A stretch of 64,000 bases of DNA, from assembly GCF_036850765.1 (NCBI RefSeq), contig NC_089492.1, positions 73,341,982 to 73,405,981 on the forward strand, read 5' to 3'. The stretch's first letter is position 1. Each line of letters opens with the position of its first letter. Of this stretch, positions 1 to 10,435 are shown piece after piece. The notes beneath the pieces were generated by a model, which was not told where the DNA came from, did no database searches, and was given only the letters and a program-made list of their open reading frames with translations. The DNA comes from Saccopteryx bilineata (lineage: Eukaryota; Chordata; Mammalia; Chiroptera; Emballonuridae). The position numbers were made by a program, and so were the translations under genes.

Positions 1-1118
1 CCCCTTTCCCTCTGTCCTCTAATTGACTTTTAAGTGTTTGATCAGCAGGCTCTAAACCTGATCAATCCTAATACCTGAGTTGCTATTTTGCTCTCAATTC
101 AGAAAACAAAGAACACACTTCACAAATCACCAACTAAATTAGCAAGTCTTTAGGGTCTACATTCCATTCTATTTAAATTTAAATGAGTGTTCCTTATATG
201 TTCCAATCTTAAAGCAAAAATGTAGAGAAGAAACTTTTATTTTTCAATACAAGAGCCATCATTTCCAATTTTTAGCATGCAAGAACTTAATTTAGGTCTT
301 AAAAATCACATTTTAGACAACATCAGACAAAAACTAAATAGAAACTAGAATCAGACAAACTAGAGAGAAACCTAGGATTTCAGAGCACAAGTAGACTAGA
401 ATTTTCTGACAGAAGAATTGAAGGATGGTACTAAACAAAATCTCCCCAGGAAAATTTGCTCTCGGTAGCTGCACAGAAAATTTTGTAGTCAGATCCACAA
501 GGGGTCCCCTGCCTAAATTTCCAGGCAAAGAATATAAAAGAAACAAAATAATAGCTCAGAGAATTATTGCTAAAACTTTAAAGAAAATCAGACAATAATA
601 GGAAAGGCTGTAAGTTTAATAGCTGAGTCTCCTAACCATTCTCAAATTCCATAGTTGCTGTAACTGGCGGCTCAGGTTCACCATGACAAGACTTCTCCTC
701 TACCTCAATTTTAGCTGAGCAGCAGACTAAGCAGCTGGAGAGAACTAGAAGCAGCCACACTGTCCCACATTCCTTGGCCCCCAAGCCACAAAATACAGCA
801 CCAACTGCCAGAGAGACCACCACTTTCATTTCTCCTGCCATAGTTTCCTCACACCACTGCTTTTTTGGAACTTTACTTACTTGCTCCCCTGTAGCAGAAG
901 TAACCATTCCTTCCTCTGGGGACCATGGGTACACATCTTGAATATATCACAAAAAGTATTCTAGCAGCATAACTATTCTTACAAAAAAGTCCCTTACTTT
1001 TGACCTTAATCGTCCCATAATTTATTACTCCCTACTATACTTTCCCCAAAAACTTTACTCACTGTGCACACTCAAAAAGTTCCATCACATGCCTTTAGTT
1101 TAGTTTTCTCTTCTTTGG
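1..1118 (-). pseudogene. Decayed 5' internal region (leader and gag start) of a class II endogenous retrovirus
   Basis: This stretch lies just downstream, on the minus strand, of the primer binding site at 1119-1136, so by position it is the retroviral leader and the start of gag. A minus-strand ATG at about 1018 opens a short frame beginning Met-Gly, as in myristoylated Gag proteins, and stops after roughly two dozen codons. A further 100-codon minus frame (632-934) begins with PWSPEEG at about 908-928, which resembles a motif near the N-terminus of betaretroviral matrix proteins. The reading is broken by stops and nothing recognisable as capsid or nucleocapsid follows. Below about 630 I see no coding signal. 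The element continues beyond the left edge, so pol, env and the other LTR are not visible. It is an old, non-functional fragment. Confidence 0.6.
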
Positions 1119-1136
1119 GTCCCTGTTTGGGTGCCA
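1119..1136 (-). other. Retroviral primer binding site, tRNA-Lys type
   Basis: The plus strand reads gtccctgtttgggtgcca. Its complement matches the 18-base tRNA-Lys3 primer binding site except at two positions, both G-to-A changes at CpG sites as expected from methylation decay. It lies five bases from the inferred LTR boundary. Lysine primers are used by betaretroviruses and lentiviruses, and this fits the matrix-like motif in the adjoining internal region. Confidence 0.75.
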
Positions 1137-1383
1137 CTTGTTGTGAACCAGTGTGGCTAGTAATTATCCAGATCCTGAGTAAGAATGGTACAGAATGAAG
1201 AACTAAGATTCAAAGAGAAAAAGGATGAGATTGGGCAGTCTCTGCACAGCCCACAGCTTGCAAGACCAAAAGCAAAGCCCCCGGTCTGCTTTATTATATA
1301 CTGGAGAGCCATATGCAAATAAGAAAGTCTCTGATACAAAATCACACACACACCTGAGGCAAAAATGGGAATCCTCATAAGAG

Positions 1384-1415
1384 TGCAACCCCCCCCCCAC
1401 ACACACACACACACC
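1384..1415. repeat. Poly-C plus (CA)n simple repeat
   Basis: A run of C followed by CA dinucleotides lies inside the retroviral LTR. It accounts for spurious open frames on the minus strand. Confidence 0.9.
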
Positions 1416-1434
1416 ATGCAACAGTCAAGGGCAT

Positions 1435-1484
1435 GGGGAAGAGCTTAGTCTTAAAAGGGTTTGGGGAAGAGCTTAGTCTTAAAA
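1435..1484 (-). repeat. Tandem 22-base direct repeat in the LTR U3 region
   Basis: The block ggggaagagcttagtcttaa plus two A occurs at 1435-1456 and again at 1463-1484, a 28-base period, with no difference between copies. Repeats of this size in U3 commonly act as retroviral enhancers. Here that role is only inferred from position. Confidence 0.8.
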
Positions 1485-1493
1485 TAAACCCTC

Positions 1494-1686
1494 CAGGCAT
1501 CCCCAAACTACGGGCCCGCGGGCTGCATGTAGCCACCTGAGGCCATTTATCCGGCCCCCTGCAGCACTTCCGGAAGGAGCACCTCTTTCATTGGTGGTCA
1601 GTGACAGGAGCACTGTATGTGGCGGCCCTCCAACGGTCTGAGGGACAGTGAACTGGACACCTGTGTAAAAAGTTTGGGGACCCCTG
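1494..1686. mobile_element. Non-autonomous hAT-type DNA transposon inside the LTR
   Basis: The element begins caggcatccccaaact and ends agtttggggacccctg, an inverted repeat of about 16 bases with few mismatches. It is 193 bp, G+C-richer than its surroundings, and has no coding capacity. The internal ggcccgcgggctgcatgtag region is typical of short hAT elements in mammals. The flanking 8-mers (aaaccctc and ctaggcta) do not match well, so the target duplication has decayed or the ends are slightly off. Confidence 0.75.
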
Positions 1687-1735
1687 CTAGGCTATAAGGA
1701 CTTTGTCAGCTTACACCTTGTCTCCCACAATCTGG

Positions 1736-3270
1736 AAGAACAATAGCAATGAATAATTAGGTGTACTCAAGGAGAACACATGCCTTATGTCTTCCTTAGG
1801 TTTAGGAGAGCTGAAGCATGCTTTCAGACAACAGAGCTTACCTAAGCTAAGACTTGCTTACTCATTCAATCTATCCTCTAAATTGGTAAGATAGTTCAGC
1901 CTTAAAACCTTAAAAATCTGTTACCCTTACATTTTCCTTGGGGTCCCATGGTAATAAATTCTACATCCTGAACATTCTCATAGACTACATCCTTTTCACT
2001 CATTAAAATTATGGAGAGAGGTAAAATCTTCCATTCCCTTCTAATTTTTGCATCCCTTGAAATCATTGTATTTGTGTTTTACAACTAGCATCTAGATTTC
2101 ATACCCCTTATCTCCACTGCAACGCATTCACTCAGTGCTAGGTTACCTCTGGACCATATACTACCCCTGATACTCTCAATCCAAATTGTCCATTTATGAA
2201 CTCAGTTTGTTATGCCTCCAACTTGCTAACATCAGTATGTCACTGTTCCTACTTTTAGTTTCTCTTGTTTTAGTACCTTCCACCACGTACCTTTCTATAG
2301 TCCATGCATTAGCACCCTGTTACCTTTATTTCCTACTATATCCAGCCTAAATTTTATAGTGAGTTATTGCAATCATTTTTGTCTTTTGAAGTTTTTATGT
2401 CTTTGAAACATTCTATAAACAACAAATTGAGTAATAACTAAATAAAAGAATATTAGTAACTAAATACCTGTAAATATGGGATTTTTTTTTGTTTTGATTT
2501 TTTCCCCTTATTGCAATTAGATTCAATTAGCATATTGAATGTTTAGTGGGATGGAAGAATCCCTGGCCTAGGTCTCATCCTCTGTGAAAAACATGATTTT
2601 TTTCTGCCATTCACTATCCAAAGTAATATTATTTCATTGTGTGTCAATAGCATGCGTCTTTATTATTAGTTATTCTCAGTCAACATTTAGAGTCTCAAGA
2701 CTTATCAAGTCTTCAGAATGATTCTAAGTTGTAATTTGCATAAACCCATTTTCATCAGTCCTTTCAACTCTGAACATTCTTCCTCTCTTGTCCATAAGAT
2801 GCCAGAATTTTTAACTCTATTTTTAGTAGAGACTGAATTAGTTAAAAATGCATCACTGATAATCTCAGTCATTTTTTAACAATCATATTTTCTTTCATGC
2901 ACTTTATTAAAGTACCAAAAGTTGTTTTGACACTTTTATGCTAAAGTTCCTCTCTCATGTATGTTTGGAGCCACAGGTTGGATGGAAACACTGTAGGTAA
3001 ATATCTCTCTTCTACTATTGCTTATATGGCAATGATGATAAAAAATTATTCAAGATAATTAAATCTTAATTTATGTACATTTTAAATTAGTTTAGAAAAT
3101 ATGGAAAAACCATTAAAAATTTGTGATTGTCAAAGTTCATTTTTACTCACTTATTTCTGATTGCTTCACCAAGTGTAGAAGTACATCACTCTCAGATTTA
3201 TTTATGAAAATCTTAGTTTGCCTAGGACACAATTATCTAAGAGTGGATTTTTAGAAACATATTATCTAGA
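1736..3270. other. AT-rich stretch without recognised gene or repeat
   Basis: No repeat family, splice-site pair or long open frame is recognised. It contains short poly-T runs (near 2480) and ordinary AT-rich sequence. Confidence 0.5.
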
Positions 3271-3281
3271 AGCCATGAGCT
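3271..3281. repeat. Left target-site duplication of the large L1
   Basis: The 11-mer agccatgagct abuts the A-rich tail of the minus-strand L1. It matches agccatgaact at 10436-10446, next to the L1 5' end, at 10 of 11 bases. Confidence 0.7.
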
Positions 3282-3640
3282 GAGGTTTTTTATTTTTATT
3301 AATTTTTAATTTATTGTATTTACATGGATTCAAGTGTCTCACTAAATATAATACCCTCAACCCCCAACCCTGTGTCCCTCTTTATACTCCCTTTTCCCCT
3401 CGCCCCCCAACTGTCTCCTCCCTTCCCTTTAGGATTTGCTGTCCTGTTATCTGTATCTTTCTGTTATGTATATATAGTTTTACTAATCCCTTTACCTTCT
3501 CTGATCCCTTCTCCTCATTCCACTTCCCTCCACCAGCAGTTCCTCTGGTCCCTGTGACCCCACTTCTGCCTCTATTCTGTTCCTCAGTTTACTTTGTTCA
3601 TTAGATTCCACATATATGTAAGATCATATGATATTTTACT
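3282..3640 (-). repeat. L1 3' UTR and A-rich tail
   Basis: On the minus strand this G-rich then A-rich stretch ends in repeated AATAAA-like sequence before the duplication at 3271-3281. A tail of similar layout occurs on the plus strand at about 38210-38690. Pyrimidine-rich frames read on the plus strand here are not genes. Confidence 0.7.
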
Positions 3641-4690
3641 TTCTCTGCCTGGCTTATTTCACTTAGCATAATAATCTACAGGTCCATCCATGCTGTCACA
3701 AAAGGTAAGATTTCCTTCTCTTTCAAGGCTGTGTAGTATTCCATTGTATATAAGTAACACAGCTTTTTAATCCACTTGTTCACTGATGGACACTTGGGCT
3801 GTTTCCAGATCTTGGCTATTGTAAACAATGCTGCAAAAAACATGGAGGTACATATCCTCTTTTGAATCAGTGATTTGGTATTTTTAGGTTATATTCCTAA
3901 AAGTGGGATAGCTGGGTAAAAAGGCAGTTCCATTTTAAATTTTTTGAGGAAACCTTACACAATTCTCCACAGTGGCTGCACAAGTCTGCATTTCCACCAG
4001 CAGTGCAGGACGATTCCCTTTTCTCCACACCCTCGTCAGCACGTTTATGTGTTGTTTTGTTAATGAGTGCCATTCTGACAGGTGTGAGCTAGAATCTCAT
4101 TGTGATGACTAGTGATGTTGAACATTTTTCATATGCCTATTGGCCATTTGTATGTCCTCTTTGGAGAAGTGTCTAGTCAGTTCTTTTGCCCACTTTTTAA
4201 TTGGATAGTTTACCTTTCTGGTGTTGAATTTTAAAAGTTCTATACAAATTTGTGGTTATAACCCCTTATCAGACGTATTGGCAAATATGTTCTCCCATTG
4301 TTTGGGTTTTATTTTTATTTTTTCATGACTTTTTTACTGTGCAAAAGCTTTTTACTTTGATATATTCCCACCTGTTCATCGAATTCTTTATTTCACTTGC
4401 CCATGGAGATAAACCAGCAAAGGTATTGCTACAGGATATCGGAGAGTTTACTGCGTATGTTTTCTCCCAAGATGTTTATGGTTTAATGACTTTCATTTAA
4501 ATCTTTTATACATTTCGAGTTTATCTTTGTAAATGGTATAAGTTTGTTGTCTAGTTTCATATTTTTTGCATGTACCTGTCCAATTTTCCCAACACCATTT
4601 ATTAAAGAGATTGTCTTTACTCCATTGTATGCTCTTACAGTCTCTGTCAAATATCAATTGACCATAAAGGTGTGGGTTTATTTCTGGGTT
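3640..4690 (-). pseudogene. L1 ORF2 C-terminal region, broken
   Basis: The plus strand carries the familiar reverse complement of the L1 ORF2 3' region, including tattccattgtatata (near 3737) and the cttggctattgtaaacaatg block (near 3813). The minus-strand frame is interrupted many times. ORF2 encodes the endonuclease and reverse transcriptase that drive L1 retrotransposition. This part is the region following the polymerase. Confidence 0.75.
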
Positions 4691-5171
4691 CTATGTTCTT
4701 TTTTTGGCTGTGAGTTTTTTGAAAACTATTTCAAATTCATTTATTGTAATCAGTCTGTTTGGATTTTCTGATTCTTCCAGATTGAATTTCAGAAGATTAT
4801 ATGTTTCTAGGAATTTATCCATTTTGTCTAGGTTGTCCAATTTATGGCATACAGATCTTTGTAGTACTTTTTTACAATCCTTTGTATTTCTGTGGTATCA
4901 GTTGTTACTTCTCTACTTTCATTTCTAATTTTATTTTTTTGAGTCTTCTCTCTTTCTTTCTAGATTATCTGGTTAAAGGTTCATCAATTTTTTTCACCTT
5001 TTCAGAAAACCAGCTCTTGCCTTCATTGATCTTCTGTGTTGTTTTTTAGCCTTTATGTCATTTATTTCTGCTCTGATCTTTATTATTTCCTTCCTTCTAC
5101 TTCCTCAAGGCTTTATTTGCTGTTCTTTTTCTAGTTCTTTTAGATGTAGGGTTAAGTTGTTTATTTAAGTT

Positions 5172-5575
5172 TTCTCTTGCTTCTTTTTTTTTTTTTTTTG
5201 TATTTTTCTGAAGCTGGAAATGGGGAGAGACAGTCAGACAGACTCCCGCATGCGCCCGACCGGGATCCACCCGGCACGCCCACCAGGGGGCGATGCTCTG
5301 CCCCTCCGGGGCATCGCTCTGCCGCGACCAGAGCCACTCTAGCGCCTGGGGCAGAGGCCAAGGAGCCATCCCCAGCACCCGGGCCATCCTTGCTCCAATG
5401 GAGCCCTGGCTGCGGGAGGGGAAGAGAGAGACAGAGAGGAAGGAGGGGGGCGGGACGGAGAAGCAAATGGGTGCTTCTCCTATGTGCCCTGGCCGGGAAT
5501 CGAACCTGGGTCCCCCACATGCCAGGCCGATGCTTTACTGCTGAGCCAACCGGCCAGGGCCTTCTCTTGCTTCTT
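5172..5575 (-). mobile_element. tRNA-derived bat SINE inserted in L1 ORF2
   Basis: The SINE body is 5186-5561 on the minus strand, flanked by perfect 14-base duplications ttctcttgcttctt at 5172-5185 and 5562-5575. In minus orientation it starts ggccctggccggttggctca, has A-box and B-box (ggttcgattcc) sequences, a G+C-rich body, and ends in cagcttcagaaaaatac plus a poly-A tail. Long frames crossing it on both strands come from the CpG-rich SINE body and are not genes. The intact duplication shows it is younger than its L1 host. Confidence 0.95.
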
Positions 5576-5579
5576 AAGA

Positions 5580-6605
5580 TATGCCTGTAATGCCATGAAA
5601 ATCCCTCTAAGGACTGCTTTTGCTGCGTCCCATAAATTTTGAGTTTTTGTCTGTTCATTTTCATTTGTTTCAAGGAAATTTTTTATTTCTTCTTTGATCT
5701 CATTGTTAACTCATTGGTTATTTAATAACATGCTATTTAGCCTCCAAGTGTTTGAATGTTTTTCAGTTTTTCTATTGTACTTGATTTCTAGTTTCATGGC
5801 ATTGTGATCAGAGAAGATGCTTGATATGATTTCAAAATTTTTAAATTTATTGAGACTCATTTTGTGTCCTAACATGTGGTCTATCCTGGAAAATGTACCA
5901 TGAGCACTTGAAAAGAATGTATATTCTGCTGCTTTGGGGTGAAAGGTTCTGAAGATATCTATTAAATCTATTTGATCTAGTTTGTCATTTAAGGCTGCTG
6001 TTTCTTTGTTAATTTTCCATGAGCACTTGTAAAGAATGTATATTCTGCTGCTTTGGGGTGAAAGGTTCTGAAGATATTTATTAAATCTATTTGGTCTTGT
6101 TTGTCATTTAAGGCTGCTGTTTCTTTGTTAATTTTCCACGTGAAATATCTATTCATTGATGTTAATGAAGTATTAAAATCCCCTACTATTATAGTTTGCT
6201 GTTGATCTCGCCCTTTATGTCCATCAAAATCTGCTTTATATATATTATATTTAGGTGCTCCTATATTAGGTGCATTGATATTTACAATAATTATATCTTC
6301 CTGTTGGATTGCAATCTTTATCATTATGTAGTGACCTTTATCCCTTACTATAACCTTTGTTTTAAAGTCTATTTTTTCAGATACATGTATTGCTACCCCA
6401 GGTGTTTTTCATTTCCATTTGCATGAAATACTTTTTCCATCCCTTCATTTTAGTCTATGTGTATCATTTGTTCTGAGGTGGGTCTCTTGTAGACAGTATA
6501 TGTTACAGGTCCTGTTTTCTTATCCACTTAGCTACCCTATGTTTTTTTATTAGAGCATTTAATCCATTTACATTTAAGGTTATTATTGATATGTAGTTAT
6601 TTATT
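5580..6605 (-). pseudogene. L1 ORF2 endonuclease-domain remnant
   Basis: The minus-strand translation shows an NVNGLNA-like start region near 6550-6580, then a longer frame at 5989-6324 with NINAPNIGAP, GDFNT and YTFFTSAHG. These are the order and motifs of the APE-type endonuclease of L1 ORF2p, which nicks target DNA for target-primed reverse transcription. The aspartate and asparagine of GDFNT are catalytic-site residues in the family. The frame is broken by stops upstream and by the 119-base duplication downstream, so no active enzyme can be made. Confidence 0.85.
5898..6135 (-). repeat. 119-base tandem duplication within L1 ORF2
   Basis: Units 5898-6016 and 6017-6135 are adjacent head-to-tail copies starting ccatgagcacttg. 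By eye they differ at about 4 of 119 positions. Since 119 is not a multiple of three, the duplication shifts the ORF2 frame at the end of the endonuclease domain. Confidence 0.93.
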
Positions 6606-6665
6606 GCCATTTTATTCTTTAAATCTACAATCCTCTTTTTCTCAATGTTTTTTCCTTTGCTCTTT

Positions 6666-7852
6666 TTAAAGCAGACCACTTAACACTTCTTGCAGTACTG
6701 GTTTGATTGTTATAAATTTTTTGAGGGTTTTTTTTGTTTGTTTGGTTTTGGTTTTGGGGTTCTCTTGTTTGTTTGTTTGTTTTTGTTTTTTTGTCTGTGA
6801 AACTTTAAATCCTCTTTCACTTTTAAATGATAGCCTTGCTAGATACAGAAGTCTTGGTTGTAAGTTCTTACTTTGCATCACTTTGAATATTTCCAATCCC
6901 TTCTGGCCTCAAGTGTTTCTGTTGAGAAGTCAAATGTCATCCTTATGGAGGTTCCTCTATAGGTAATTAACTGCTTTTTCTTGCAACTTTTAGTATTCTT
7001 TCTTTGTCTCTTAACTTTGACACTTTAATTATGATGTGTCTTGCTGTAGGCCTGCGTGGGTTCCTCTTTAATGAACTCTCTGTGCTTCTTGAACTTGTGT
7101 GAATTTTTTCTTCAGCAGTTTAGGAAATTTTTCAGCTATGATTTCTTCAAACAGGTTCTCTATTCCTTGTTCATCCTCTTCTCCTTCAGGAGCCCCTATG
7201 GTGCGGTTATTGTTTCTCTTCATGTTGTCACAGAGCTCTCTTAGAGTTTGCTTAGACTTTTTGAGCCTTTTTTCTTTTTGTTGCTCTGCTTCCATGTTTT
7301 TGTTTACCTTGTCCTCTATATTGTTGATTAAATCCTCTTCTTCATCCAGCCTGTTGTTAATTCCTTCTAGTGCAGTAGTCGGCAAACTCATTAGTCAACA
7401 GAACCAAATATGAATAGTACAACGATTGAAATTTCTTTTGAGAGCCAAATTTTTTAAACTTAAACTATATAGGTAGGTACATTCCTTATCAAGGTAGTTC
7501 CTGCACTTGGTGTTTTGTGGAAGAGCCACACTCAAGGGTCCAAAAAGCTACATGTGGCTCATGAGCTGCAGTTTGCCAACCAGGGTTCTAATGCTATCTT
7601 CATTTCTGATATTGTGTTTGACATTTCTGACTGGTTCTGTTTTATTATTTCAATGTCCTTTTTGATGCTTATCAGCTCTTCATTTAAGTGCTCATTATGT
7701 CCATCCACTGGTGCTCTAAGATTCTTGAGCATTCTAAAAGTTATTGTTTTAAACTCCACATCTGGTATTTTGGTTACTTCCATCTCATTCAATTCTTTTT
7801 CTGGGGATTTCTCTTGTTGATTCACTTGGGTTGCATTTCTCTGTCTGCCCAT
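6666..7852 (-). pseudogene. L1 ORF1 remnant split by a hAT element
   Basis: On the minus strand a frame starts at Met 7852 and runs to 7559. The hAT insert (7373-7585) follows, then a frame 7391-7068 with GAPEGEEDEQGIENLFEEII, and a C-terminal part (6896-6666) with SFKSERG and ITIKPVLQEVL. These are recognisable blocks of L1 ORF1p, the trimeric RNA-binding coiled-coil protein of the L1 particle. Removing the insert leaves about 320 codons, close to the family length. At least one frameshift lies between the central and C-terminal parts, and a lysine/glutamine-rich low-complexity stretch near 6733-6800 interrupts the conserved C-terminal domain. Confidence 0.85.
7365..7593. mobile_element. Short hAT-type transposon in L1 ORF1, with 8-bp target duplication
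   Basis: The element is 7373-7585 (213 bp). Its ends cagtagtcggcaaact and agtttgccaaccaggg form an imperfect terminal inverted repeat. It is flanked by the 8-mers ttctagtg (7365-7372) and ttctaatg (7586-7593), matching at 7 of 8, the target-duplication size of hAT transposases. There is no coding capacity, so it must have moved using a transposase made elsewhere. Confidence 0.9.
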
Positions 7853-10435
7853 TTTGTCTGTGTATTAGGTATCACTGTCTGACTTTGAAATTTTTATGTG
7901 GTGTTTATGAAGAAGATGGCCTTGGTGGTACTGTCCTCCAGGGCACTTATTTTCCTTGTTCTAGGAATGCTTCTTGAGGGTACTATTTTCCCTCTTGTAT
8001 ATGAATATTACATGCAGTTGGTCTTTTCATGGGTACGTTTATCCCTTTAGACTGTTTGGCTCTAAGGGTCTACCATGATTATGTGTATTACACACTGTGC
8101 AATGTCTGTACTGTGGAGCCTATTTATTCTCCACAGTGTCTGGTGCCTGCTAGTCTCCACCTTGAGTGTGCTGCTTCTATAGGTAGTTGAGTCTAGGGTT
8201 GGTGCTGTCTGCCACCCACTACCAGTACTGTTGGCTCTACTTCTTCTTGGGTTGGTATAAACTATTATTTGTAAACTGCTGTGGGCTACCAAACTGTAGC
8301 TACTGCACTTTTTGCTGTTTGTGTCTGTGATTTCTGTGTCTGGGTACTGTGGGAGGGCCCAACCTTTGTATAAGGATCAGCTTCCTCCTGCTAGAGATGA
8401 CAACAGCCTTATAAATCCCCAAACTCTGTAAGATTTGTCTCCATTTTTCAACTTCTCATCCTCCTCTTGCAGCTGCCTGTTCCTCCCACAGAGTGTTCTG
8501 TAGTAAGACTGTAGTGTGGGCTCAGATTGGCCTCCCCCAACCAACACCTCTACAGGTTGCATGCCTGGTGGGTTAGGGCAGTTGAGGTTGTAAATATAAC
8601 ATTTGTGGGACCAGCTACTTTAGGAGTCTCTTGTTCAGGAATTCAGTACAGGGAATGTAGCCCCTACTCCAGAGCTTGATCCCTCAACCATTGCTGGGTA
8701 CTCAAATTTTATTTTTCCCCAACAAAGTGAGCAACAGGTTCAGATCACGTGTGTTGACAGTCCCCTCTGCAGAAGTTATTTTAGCTGTTGAGACCTAGGT
8801 CTCAGGGAGGAAGACTGAGAGAGTCCTATCCTGGGGCTGACTTTGCCCCTCCCAAAGATGGCTAAGACCCTCAATCAGATTCAACAGTAGACTTACAGAG
8901 ACTACTGTTAAATGTCCATGCTCCAAACCTCTCTCCCTTCCCCCTGTGAAATCTAGCCTAGCAGTACAGAATATCCAGTGCCCAGGCTGGCTGACTGTGA
9001 AGCTCCACCCTATCCAATGTACCTGAGCTGCTGTGCTGGTGCTGATCAGAGAAAAAGAAACTCGCCTTAGCTGGGCCAGGTGTGAGGAGCTTTTCCTTAG
9101 CATCCTACTCTAGCAAGAGTTGTTAGGTCCTGAATCGATGCTTTCCACAGCTGGCCCCTGGATGTGCCAACCCCAGGCGTCCACAACAAGAGCATAGTGC
9201 AGAACAGTGGCAGATACTGCCCATTACTGGACCTCAGCAACCTTTTTGGAGCCACAAGCAATTCAGAGTTTGTGGCTGCCTCTGCTAGGCACAGGTGTAC
9301 ATGGAAATACCAAGCTACACTCCTAGGCTGGCTTTTACTCACTTTGGTCCTGGGGGAAAGTCCACTCAAATGGCCAAGTTTCCTGAGTCTCGCCTCCTGC
9401 AGCCTGTCTGCTGGCTGCTTGTTAGTCTCAGCTGCTGAAAAAAACCTCTGCTAGAGCCTAGAGCCTGAAACAATTCAGTGATTAAGAAGGGGGGTGGGTG
9501 TGGCTCCACCCCTTGGTCCCAGGTGTCAGTCTGTTGAGACTTTTTTCACAGACCTCAGTAGGATGTGGCCCCAGGAGTCTGGTGGGTGTGGCCTCTGAGA
9601 CTCAGAGGTGTGGTCTGCTGGCTCTGGACAGTTTTGACTGAGTCTCCTGTGAGTTGAAAGCATCAGTCATAGACTTGGGAGTGTAGGGGCGGGGGAAGCT
9701 CCCATCTCAATACCAGAAAATTGAGTCACTGACACAGCCCCTACTTCCTGGTCTCTCAGAACAAACTGTCATGACTGGGGTTTGAGAGACTCCCAATGAC
9801 AAACCAGCTGCTTTTCCCCAGGCTGATGCCACTCAGAGGTGACTGCTCCACCCAAGAAAAGTAGTACTGGAGGTTGCAATACTAGAGAATGATTCATCAC
9901 AAGGGTTCTGGTGGCCATCCCCCACAGTATCTCTCCCCGGGCCTCCAATTTTTAACTCTTCTCCTACAACTCCTGTACTGCCAGAGCCCCAGGTAAGTGG
10001 CTGTGAACAAAGTTTTCTGAGCAGGCTCTTTAAAATAGAGCCTGAGTCTGAGAGCTGTGTCTCTTTCTCATGGACATAGTCCTAGCTCTTTTCACAGCTA
10101 CATGCTGTCTGAGCTCCTCTTCTAGGCTCTGGGGCTTTAATCTGGGGTTCTGGGCCTGGGGCTGAAGACCCACACCTCTCAGGGCAACCCACCCTGCCAT
10201 GAGAGTCCCTCCGGGCCATTGCTCACTCCTGGGAGTGGGGCAGCCCTTTCAGCATCTCTGCCCTTCCTACCAGTCTCGGTGTGGCTTTTTCGGTGATCCT
10301 TGGTTATAGACTCTTCTTAGTTTAGCCCAAAGTTGGTTTTTCAGATGATTGTTCTTAAATTAAGTTGTAATCCAATTTGGTCCTAAGAGGTGGCAGTTGG
10401 AACATCTGCCTACTCTGTCACCATCTTTCTCCTCC
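7853..10435 (-). promoter_or_regulatory. L1 5' UTR with internal promoter region
   Basis: About 2.6 kb separate ORF1 from the L1 5' boundary on the minus strand, long for an L1 5' UTR. The first bases on the minus strand include gaggagaaagatggtgac. An AAGATGG core at this place in other L1s is the YY1 site that positions transcription initiation. The rest is G+C-richer than the flanks but depleted of CpG and has no long conserved frame. Promoter activity today is not implied. Confidence 0.65.

Larger units (their letters stand above)
1142..1729 (-). repeat. 5' LTR of a betaretrovirus-like endogenous retrovirus, interrupted by a hAT element
   Basis: On the minus strand the LTR appears to run from TGTGGGAGAC (about 1729) to GGTTCACA (1142), giving the usual TG...CA ends. 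Removing the hAT insert at 1494-1686 leaves about 395 bp. In minus orientation it holds a 22-base direct repeat (1435-1456 and 1463-1484), a TG microsatellite, an octamer ATTTGCAT near 1312-1319, and an overlapping TATA-like and AATAAA sequence near 1287-1298, followed by a U5-like stretch. The upper boundary is inferred from the TG end. The second LTR lies outside the window, so the target-site duplication cannot be checked. Confidence 0.65.
3282..10435 (-). mobile_element. LINE-1 with complete-looking 5' end but internal deletion, hosting a SINE and a hAT element
   Basis: Reading the minus strand, the L1 starts near 10435 with a 5' UTR (7853-10435), then ORF1 (7852-6666), ORF2 (from about 6605), and a 3' end with A-rich tail at about 3282. 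Both ends are bounded by matching 11-base duplications (3271-3281 and 10436-10446), which supports a single insertion. ORF2 is too short. After discounting the inserted SINE and a 119-base tandem duplication, about 1.3 kb of the reverse-transcriptase to C-terminal region appears to be missing. Sequence near 4690 joins a late ORF2 segment to an early reverse-transcriptase segment, which is the likely deletion point. All frames are broken, so the copy is dead. Confidence 0.85.

Noticed and set aside
1384..1415. CA repeat and other direct repeats as a possible CRISPR-like array
   Set aside because: Units are simple dinucleotides without spacers, and the genome is mammalian.
3314..3604. Plus-strand proline/phenylalanine-rich frames
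   Set aside because: They are the complement of the G-rich L1 3' UTR. The same effect occurs at 38180-38572.
5161..5673. Minus-strand frame of 170 codons and plus-strand frame of 137 codons
   Set aside because: Both run through the G+C-rich body of the SINE at 5186-5561 with perfect target duplications. They are not genes.
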